A DNA stretch of 64,000 nt from Aquipseudomonas alcaligenes (GTDB lineage Bacteria > Pseudomonadota > Gammaproteobacteria > Pseudomonadales > Pseudomonadaceae): contig NZ_FTNW01000002.1 in the NCBI RefSeq assembly GCF_900156545.1, forward strand, positions 558,001-622,000, in the 5' to 3' direction. Positions 58,792-64,000 of this stretch are shown in pieces. The position numbers and the translations under genes were made by a program. Every line of letters begins with the position of its first letter. Within the stretch, counting starts at the first letter, position 1. A model generated the notes under the pieces. That model was not told the DNA's origin, made no database searches, and worked only from the letters and a program-made list of their open reading frames with translations.

Positions 58792-58933
58792 TCCGAGCGC
58801 CGCGCGCGACGCTCAGACAACTCCAATGTTTCCCTGCCCCACGGGCGGCGCCTGGCGCCGCTCGCGGGCAGCGCTACACCGATTTCGGGCCAGCCGGCCC
58901 ATCACCCGCGGGTCCGCCCGCATGGAGGCAAGC

Positions 58934-59407
58934 ATGCGTCATCTCGTCAGAGCCTTATCCCTGCTGTCGCTGTTGTGTTTCGCCCACCTGGCCCAGGCAG
59001 CTGACGCCAGGGCCATCGTCGACGGCTACATGGCCGCCTGGAACGCCCATGACGCCGACCTGGCCGCCACCTTCCTGGCCGAGGACGCGGTGTATTTCGA
59101 CGCCACGGTCGGCACCCCGCAGAACGGCAAGGCCGCCGCGCGCGACAACGTGATCAAGGTCTTCGTCGGCGCCGTGCCGGACCTGAAGTGGGAGATGACC
59201 AGCGCGCCCATCGTCAGCGCCGACGGCATCGCCTTCCAGTGGAAGTTCAGCGGCACCAACAGCGGCGACTGGAGTGCCGAGACCAAGGCCACCGGCAAGC
59301 CGCTGTCGTTCGAGGGGGTCAGCTTCATCCGCATCAAGGAGGGCAAGATCGCCTACCAGGGCGACTACTACGATGCCCTCGGCTTCAACAAGCAGCTGGG
59401 CTGGTGA
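58934..59407 (+). CDS. Secreted SnoaL-like (NTF2-fold) protein
   Basis: A 157-residue protein with signal peptide (about 22 residues, ending A-Q-A). The mature part has the NTF2/SnoaL fold pattern: Y-M-A-A-W-N-A-H-D-A-D-L-A-A-T-F-L-A-E-D-A-V-Y at the start and I-R-I-K-E-G-K-I near the end. The fold serves as an enzyme or binding cup; the role here is unknown. A GGAGG site precedes the ATG at 58934. It lies 142 bp after patD. Confidence 0.8.
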   Translation: MRHLVRALSLLSLLCFAHLAQAADARAIVDGYMAAWNAHDADLAATFLAEDAVYFDATVGTPQNGKAAARDNVIKVFVGAVPDLKWEMTSAPIVSADGIAFQWKFSGTNSGDWSAETKATGKPLSFEGVSFIRIKEGKIAYQGDYYDALGFNKQLGW

Positions 59408-59415
59408 CAGCATGG

Positions 59416-59440
59416 CGGTCCCGGCGCAAGGCCGGGACCG
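59416..59440 (+). terminator. Hairpin after the SnoaL-like gene, possible terminator
   Basis: A perfect 10-bp stem (CGGTCCCGGC / GCCGGGACCG) closes on GCAAG just after the stop. The following AATTGTG is a poor T-run, so termination may need Rho. Confidence 0.45.
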
Positions 59441-59556
59441 AATTGTGCAAAAAGTGTTCAGCATCACATCCGACCGGCTTCGCCACCGCTAGCATGGCGG
59501 CATAACGAAAAACGGCGGCCATCCCGGCTGACCAATAAACCCGAAGCCCCTGCCCC

Positions 59557-60222
59557 ATGCCCGAACAGCCTACCCGCTGCGCCGCCGTCTTGCGCCAGGC
59601 CCTGCTCTGCCTGGGTGTCCTGCTGTTGTGCAGCGGCGTCCGCGCGGACCAGCACTCGGCCCTTGCCGAGGCCATCAGCGCAGGCCGCCTGAGCGCCTGG
59701 GAAAGCTTGCTGGCACAACCCGGCACGGCAAACGAAGCGCAGTTGCTGGAACGGGTCAACCACTTCGTCAACCGCAGCGTGCTACACGGCGAGGACCTCG
59801 AGCTCTGGGGCGAAGCCGACTACTGGGCCACCCCGCGCGAAACCCTCGGCCGCGGCCGCGGCGACTGCGAGGACATCGCCATCGCCAAATACTTCGGCCT
59901 GCTGCGCCTGGGCGTGGCCAGCGACAAGCTGCGCCTGACCTTCGTCAAATCCCTGGAGCTGAAGCGCGCGCACATGGTGCTGGCCTTCTACGCCACCCCA
60001 GATGCTGAACCGCTGATTCTCGACAACCTGCAAACGCAGATCCTGCCCGCCCACCAGCGCCGCGACCTGCTACCGGTGTATGCCTTCAACAACCACGGCA
60101 TCTTCCTCGGCAGCGCCCCGCAGCGCCCGTCGAAACAGTCGCCGCAGCTGCTGTCGCGCTGGCAGGACGTTAGCGCGCGGGCACTGGCCGAAGGCTCGAC
60201 CGCCCCCACGCCGCAGAGCTGA
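59557..60222 (+). CDS. LapG-like periplasmic transglutaminase-type cysteine protease
   Basis: A 221-residue secreted protein (signal about 30 residues, ending V-R-A-D) of the bacterial transglutaminase-like cysteine protease family. The catalytic triad is intact: C104 in R-G-D-C-E-D-I-A, H139 in R-A-H-M-V-L-A, D156 in I-L-D-N-L. LapG, the best-known member, cuts the biofilm adhesin LapA and is controlled by the c-di-GMP receptor LapD. No lapD or adhesin gene is adjacent, so it could be LapG itself placed elsewhere or a second paralogue. Confidence 0.82.
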   Translation: MPEQPTRCAAVLRQALLCLGVLLLCSGVRADQHSALAEAISAGRLSAWESLLAQPGTANEAQLLERVNHFVNRSVLHGEDLELWGEADYWATPRETLGRGRGDCEDIAIAKYFGLLRLGVASDKLRLTFVKSLELKRAHMVLAFYATPDAEPLILDNLQTQILPAHQRRDLLPVYAFNNHGIFLGSAPQRPSKQSPQLLSRWQDVSARALAEGSTAPTPQS

Positions 60223-60225
60223 TTC

Positions 60226-60273
60226 GCCCCTCTCCCACAGGGGTACGCCCTCTCCCGTAAACGGGCGAGGGAG
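60226..60273. repeat. CTCTCCC-type palindromic repeat
   Basis: Two CCCTCTCCC units with partial inverted partners lie between the LapG-like gene and recJ. The second, CCCTCTCCCGTAAACGGGCGAGGG, forms a 3'-end hairpin for either convergent gene. Confidence 0.6.
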
Positions 60274-60283
60274 AACAGCCCGC

Positions 60284-61999
60284 TCAGCGCGGCGCCAGGT
60301 GCGCCACCATCAGCTGTACGCTTTCGCGCCCTTGGTACTCGTTGACGTCCAGCTTGTAGGCCAGCTCCACCCAGCGCACGTTGGGGTTGGGCCAGATCTC
60401 GCGGTCGACGTTGAAGGCGATGCCATCCAGGGTCAGGCTGCCGCATTCGGTCTTCAGCACCAGCTTGAGGTGCTTCTCGCCCACCACCCGCTGGGTGACG
60501 ATCTGGAACACGCCGTGGAACAGCGGCTCGGGGAAATGCTGGCCCCAGGGCCCGGCATGGCGCAGGGCCTTGGCCAGCTCCAGATGGAACTCCTCGGCCC
60601 CCAGCTGGCCATCGGACAGCAGGCGGCCGGTCAGGTCATCCTCGCTCAGCTGGCGGCGCACTTCGGCATCGAAGGCTGCGGCGAAGGCGCCGAAGTGTTC
60701 CTGCGGCAGGGACAGGCCGGCGGCCATGGCATGCCCGCCGAACTTGCTGATCAGCCCCGGATGACGCGCCGCCACGGCGTCCAGTGCATCGCGGATATGC
60801 AGGCCTGGCACGGAGCGCGCCGAGCCCTTGAGCAGGCCGTCGCCGGCATCGGCGAAGGCGATGGCCGGGCGGTGGTAGCGCTCCTTCAGGCGCGAGGCGA
60901 GGATGCCGATCACGCCCTGGTGCCAGTCCGGCTCGAACAGGCACAGGCCGAACGGCATATCGGCCAGCGGCAGATCCTTGAGCTGGGCCAAGGCCTCGCG
61001 CTGCATGCCCTGCTCGATGGCCTTGCGGTCCTTGTTCAACTCATCGAGCTGCTGCGCCATGTTGCGGGCCAGGGCCTCGTCCTCGCACAGCAGGCACTCG
61101 ATGCCCAGGCTCATGTCATCCAGGCGCCCGGCCGCGTTGAGTCGCGGCCCGAGGATAAAGCCGAGGTCGGTGGAGGTGATGCGCGCGTGCTGACGTCCCG
61201 CCACCTCCAGCACCGCGCGCAGCCCAGGCCGCGCTCGCCCGGCACGAATGCGCGCCAGGCCCTGATGGACCAGGATGCGGTTGTTGGCATCCAGCGGCAC
61301 CACGTCGGCCACGCTGCCCAGGGCCACCAGGTCGAGCAGCTCGCCCAGGTTCGGTTCGGCGATACCCGCTTTGGCGAACCAGCCCAGCTCGCGCAGCCGC
61401 GCACGCAGGGCCAGCAGCACGTAGAACATCACACCGACCCCGGCCAGCGCCTTGCTGGGGAACGCGCAGCCCGGCTGGTTGGGATTGACGATGGCGTCGG
61501 CCGCCGGCAGCTCCGGGCCCGGCAGGTGGTGGTCGGTGACCAGCACCTTGAGCCCGGCCGCCTTGGCCGCGGCCACGCCGTCGACGCTGGAGATGCCGTT
61601 GTCGACGGTGACCAGCAGCTCGGGCTGGCGCTGCAGGGCCACGGCGACGATTTCCGGGGTCAGACCGTAGCCGTACTCGAAGCGGTTGGGTACCAGGTAA
61701 TCGACATGCGCCGCGCCGAGCATGCGCAGGCCGAGCACACCGACCGAGCTGGCGGTGGCGCCGTCGGCATCGAAGTCGCCGACGATGAGGATGCGCTGGC
61801 GCTGCTGCAGGGCCTGCACCAGCAGGTCCACCGCGGCGTCGATACCCTTCAGTTGCTGATACGGAATCAGCCGCGCCAGGCCCTTGTCCAGCTCGGCGGC
61901 GGACTGCACGCCACGCGCCGCGTAGAGGCGGGTCAGCAGCGGCGGCAAGTCACCCAGGTCGGGCAGTTGGGCGGGAAGCGGGCGGGGTTCGATGCGCAT
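60284..61999 (-). CDS. recJ: Single-stranded-DNA 5'-3' exonuclease RecJ
   Basis: A 571-residue DHH-family nuclease acting in recombination and mismatch repair. The metal motifs are D-F-D-A-D-G-A-T-A (about 78-86) and V-T-D-H-H-L-P-G (about 158-165). A DHHA1 domain follows, and the C-terminal OB fold ends V-N-E-Y-Q-G-R-E-S-V-Q-L. It is downstream of yaeQ on the same strand. The ATG at 61999 has only a weak ribosome site. Confidence 0.95.
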   Translation of the reverse strand: MRIEPRPLPAQLPDLGDLPPLLTRLYAARGVQSAAELDKGLARLIPYQQLKGIDAAVDLLVQALQQRQRILIVGDFDADGATASSVGVLGLRMLGAAHVDYLVPNRFEYGYGLTPEIVAVALQRQPELLVTVDNGISSVDGVAAAKAAGLKVLVTDHHLPGPELPAADAIVNPNQPGCAFPSKALAGVGVMFYVLLALRARLRELGWFAKAGIAEPNLGELLDLVALGSVADVVPLDANNRILVHQGLARIRAGRARPGLRAVLEVAGRQHARITSTDLGFILGPRLNAAGRLDDMSLGIECLLCEDEALARNMAQQLDELNKDRKAIEQGMQREALAQLKDLPLADMPFGLCLFEPDWHQGVIGILASRLKERYHRPAIAFADAGDGLLKGSARSVPGLHIRDALDAVAARHPGLISKFGGHAMAAGLSLPQEHFGAFAAAFDAEVRRQLSEDDLTGRLLSDGQLGAEEFHLELAKALRHAGPWGQHFPEPLFHGVFQIVTQRVVGEKHLKLVLKTECGSLTLDGIAFNVDREIWPNPNVRWVELAYKLDVNEYQGRESVQLMVAHLAPR

Positions 62000-62046
62000 G
62001 GGTAATCCGGTTGTTTTTCTGGGCGGGCCGGAGTGGCACGTCTTGC

Positions 62047-62069
62047 TCCCTCTCCCGGAGGGAGAGGGG
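62047..62069. repeat. CTCTCCC-type palindrome
   Basis: A compact palindrome (CTCCCTCTCCC-GGAGGGAGAGGGG) lies in the 82-bp gap between yaeQ and recJ, the smallest copy of the repeat family in this window. Confidence 0.65.
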
Positions 62070-62081
62070 AACAGCCGGCGA

Positions 62082-62621
62082 TCAGCGCTCGCCGGCCAGC
62101 CACTCCAGCGGGATCTCGTGCTGGCCGCGCTCGTCGGTCACATAGAGGTGGCCATCGCTGATCATCACGCTCCAGCTCACCGAGCGCGGCAGGTCGCGGG
62201 CCAGGTTCTCCAGGGCTTCCTGGTTCACCCCCACCACATTGATATTCTTCAGGCTGCGCACGCTGTCGAGCACCTTGCTCTGCCAGACGCGCAGGTTGCC
62301 ATAGGCCACCAGGCTGAACTTCTCGGTACGCCGCGAGCACCAGGTGATGCGTTCGGCGTCCGGCTGGCCGACTTCGATCCAGTGCAGCACGCGATCATCC
62401 AGGCTCTTTTCCCACAACGCCGGCTCGTCGACATCGGACAGGCCGCGACCGAAGGCCAGCTGCTCGTGGTACCACAAGGCATAGGCGATCAGGCGCACGC
62501 ACAGGCGTTCCTCGGTCTCCGAGGGATGCTTGGCCACGGTGAAGCGCAGGTTCTCGTAGACGTTGCGATCAATGTCGGTGAGGTTGAGTTCGACTTTGTA
62601 GGGCGTGGCTTGCAGGGCCAT
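62082..62621 (-). CDS. yaeQ: YaeQ family protein
   Basis: A 179-residue cytoplasmic protein of the YaeQ family, with a PD-(D/E)xK nuclease-like fold and no confirmed activity. The N-terminus A-T-P-Y-K-V-E-L-N-L-T-D-I-D-R and E-T-E-E-R-L-C-V-R-L-I-A-Y-A are typical. YaeQ from E. coli has been linked to haemolysin expression by suppression of rfaH loss. It lies upstream of recJ, as in other pseudomonads. Confidence 0.92.
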   Translation of the reverse strand: MALQATPYKVELNLTDIDRNVYENLRFTVAKHPSETEERLCVRLIAYALWYHEQLAFGRGLSDVDEPALWEKSLDDRVLHWIEVGQPDAERITWCSRRTEKFSLVAYGNLRVWQSKVLDSVRSLKNINVVGVNQEALENLARDLPRSVSWSVMISDGHLYVTDERGQHEIPLEWLAGER

Positions 62622-62693
62622 GGGCGGGCTTCTTGGCTGGCGGGAAAGGCGGCAAGTCTACCCGAAAGGCCCTCCCGCCACGAACCCGGCCGC

Positions 62694-63383
62694 TCAGCGG
62701 GCGAAGCGCGCCCAGAGTTCGTCGAACTCGCGCGCGTAGCTGCTCACCAGCTGTGGATGGTCGATCACCAGCAGGTTCTCCTCGTTGCTGGTACTGGCGC
62801 TGCGGGTCCAGTTGAAACTGCCGTTGAGCAGCAGGCGACCGTCGAACAGGGCGAACTTGTGGTGCATGTGGTAGGGGCTGTCGTCGATGCGCAGCGGCAC
62901 GCCCTGGGCGATCAGGTGCTGGATGTCGCTGCCCTCATCAAACTGTTTCTCGTTGTCGCTGATCACCCGCACCGTCACGCCACGGCGGTGGCAGGCGACG
63001 ATCTCCTCGCTCAGGCGGTCGTCGGAGATGGTGTAGACGCAGATATCCACCGACTCGCGGGCCTGGCGGCACAGCTCGCGGATCTTGCGCAGGCAGTCCT
63101 CGCCGGGGCTGAAATGGGCGCTGGCCACGGCCGGGCGCGGCGGCGCGCTGGCGGCGTCGAGGGTCTTGATCACCTGCTCCAGCCACTTCAGCGCCGGCAG
63201 AGCGTTGGCCGCATCGCTCAGGGTCAGGTCGCGCACCAGATCGAAGGCGCGGTTGCGCAGGTAGCGCACCTGGTCCGGACCCAGGTCGCTGCCCAGCTGG
63301 CGCAGCTCGTCGCGTTCCTCGTTGCTCAGCTTGAGGTCGACCAGGCTGTCGCGCAGCTGCTGGTCCAGGCGGGTGAAATCCAT
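62694..63383 (-). CDS. Phospholipase D-like domain protein
   Basis: A 229-residue protein with one HKD motif (M-H-H-K-F-A-L-F-D-G, then G-S-F-N-W-T), so the active enzyme would need a dimer, as in Nuc-type nucleases. The first 105 residues are a helical domain without a recognised family. An AGGAGG site precedes the ATG, which abuts the rhomboid stop (TGAATG). A nuclease or phospholipase activity cannot be separated by sequence. Confidence 0.85.
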   Translation of the reverse strand: MDFTRLDQQLRDSLVDLKLSNEERDELRQLGSDLGPDQVRYLRNRAFDLVRDLTLSDAANALPALKWLEQVIKTLDAASAPPRPAVASAHFSPGEDCLRKIRELCRQARESVDICVYTISDDRLSEEIVACHRRGVTVRVISDNEKQFDEGSDIQHLIAQGVPLRIDDSPYHMHHKFALFDGRLLLNGSFNWTRSASTSNEENLLVIDHPQLVSSYAREFDELWARFAR

Positions 63384-63935
63384 TCAGTTCCTCCTGGAGG
63401 TGCGGGTCAGCGCGGCATACAGCACGCCGCACAGGGCGCCCGCCAGATGGTATTCGAACGAGATGCCCTGGCGCGGCAGCAGGCCGAACCACCAGCCGCC
63501 GTAGTAGAACAGCACCAGCACGGCGATCAGCAGGCTGCCCAGGCTGCGCTCGAACCAGGCACGGCCGAGCAGCAGGCCCCACAGGCCGAACACCCAGCCA
63601 CTGGCACCCAGGTGCATGCCTGGGCAGGCCAGCAACCAGACCAGCAGGCCGCTGCCGAGGATGATGAAGGCGCTGGCGGCGACGAAGCGCCGCGGCGGGC
63701 CGAGCAGCGCCAGCCAGCCGAGCAACAGCAGGCCCGGCAGGTTGTTCAGCAGGTGCCACCAGCCGGCATGCAGCCAGGGCGCGAAGAGAATGCCGGGCAG
63801 GCTGCCGAGGTGACGCGGCAGCACGCCCCAGGCGTTGAGGGCATCGCCGCTCAGGCTGTTGATCAGCTGCACCAGCAGCATCAGCCCGGCGATGCCGGCC
63901 AGCAGCTGCAGGCGCGGCGCCAGCCAGGCGGTCAC
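63384..63935 (-). CDS. Rhomboid-family intramembrane serine protease
   Basis: A 183-residue membrane protein with about six helices. The catalytic dyad is visible: S112 in L-G-A-S-G-W and H163 in E-Y-H-L-A-G. The H-x-x-x-N motif of helix 2 is H-L-L-N-N. Its small size is like rhombosortases. The GTG start at 63935 overlaps the preceding stop (GTGA) and has a GGAG site. It is followed directly by the phospholipase-D-like gene. Natural substrates are unknown. Confidence 0.85.
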   Translation of the reverse strand: MTAWLAPRLQLLAGIAGLMLLVQLINSLSGDALNAWGVLPRHLGSLPGILFAPWLHAGWWHLLNNLPGLLLLGWLALLGPPRRFVAASAFIILGSGLLVWLLACPGMHLGASGWVFGLWGLLLGRAWFERSLGSLLIAVLVLFYYGGWWFGLLPRQGISFEYHLAGALCGVLYAALTRTSRRN

Positions 63936-64000
63936 GCCTGCTCCGGCCCCGGCTCGGCGGGCGCCTGCGGCGCGCCGAGGAACTGGCCCAGCTCACGCAT
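63932..64000 (-). CDS. C-terminal end of an unidentified gene
   Basis: Only the last 22 codons lie in the window, ending in TGA at 63934-63932, ahead of the rhomboid gene with which it overlaps by 4 bp. The visible tail (M-R-E-L-G-Q-F-L-G-A-P-Q-A-P) is proline- and alanine-rich. The ATG at the window edge may be internal. No product can be assigned. Confidence 0.45.
   Translation of the reverse strand: MRELGQFLGAPQAPAEPGPEQA

Noticed and set aside
60080..62005. 641-codon open frame opposite recJ
   Set aside because: recJ on the other strand has every DHH motif. The antisense frame is compositionally biased and matches nothing I recognise.

Overview
The window is a 64 kb piece of a GC-rich gammaproteobacterial chromosome, almost certainly a Pseudomonas. 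Protein lengths, gene neighbourhoods (lysS-prfB, tsaB-adk-ppc, recJ-yaeQ, mexL/mexJK-rsmJ, plsB next to a Gld-like ABC operon) and the GC-rich CTCTCCC-type intergenic palindromes all fit that genus. No tRNA, rRNA, CRISPR array, prophage or insertion sequence was seen. About fifty protein genes fill nearly all the sequence, so this is mostly core chromosome with a few accessory blocks.

Layout. 1-2.7 kb: the 3' part of a ceramidase-like membrane protein, a periplasmic solute-binding protein, a YehS-type protein and tcdA. 3-8.5 kb: ndvB (GH17-GT2 beta-glucan synthase), then dapE-rlmA-small protein and a cold-shock gene with a good promoter and long leader. 8.7-13.2 kb: a four-gene Gld-like ABC export operon (ATPase, permease, GldG-like, DUF4340), divergent from plsB. 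16.1-23.7 kb: a signalling block of a REC-HDOD regulator, a REC-GGDEF-EAL protein and a 1543-residue CHASE/PAS hybrid kinase with two receivers and an Hpt domain. 24.8-28.8 kb: trifunctional putA with three copies of an 8-bp motif upstream that matches the known PutA operator core. 29-34.7 kb: a mexJK-like efflux operon, its divergent TetR repressor gene mexL, and rsmJ.

34.8-42.9 kb: an EF-hand protein, a DUF72 protein, a small protein, tsaB, adk, ppc and small conserved proteins. 42.1-45.6 kb: an AIM24/TIGR00266 protein, a DUF1704 'QEGLA' protein carrying an intact HExxxH motif, a lipoprotein and a TetR regulator. 45.8-48.4 kb: lysS and prfB, the latter with its programmed +1 frameshift. 48.6-50.3 kb: an outer-membrane barrel protein translationally coupled to a DUF533/TerB-like protein. 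50.5-58.8 kb: an amine-catabolism island with a LysR regulator, two paralogous aminobutyraldehyde-type dehydrogenases and a complete ydcSTUV-type ABC importer between them. 58.9-64 kb: a secreted SnoaL-like protein, a LapG-like periplasmic cysteine protease without a LapD partner, then recJ, yaeQ, a phospholipase-D-like protein, a rhomboid protease and the end of one more gene.

The most notable points are the putA operator array, the metallopeptidase signature in the DUF1704 protein, the self-contained c-di-GMP phosphorelay block, the paired dehydrogenases around the ydc-type importer, a possible 11-codon leader peptide ahead of ndvB, and the barrel/DUF533 pair. Most other genes are orthodox. 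I found no clear evidence of a wholly new defence or mobile system.
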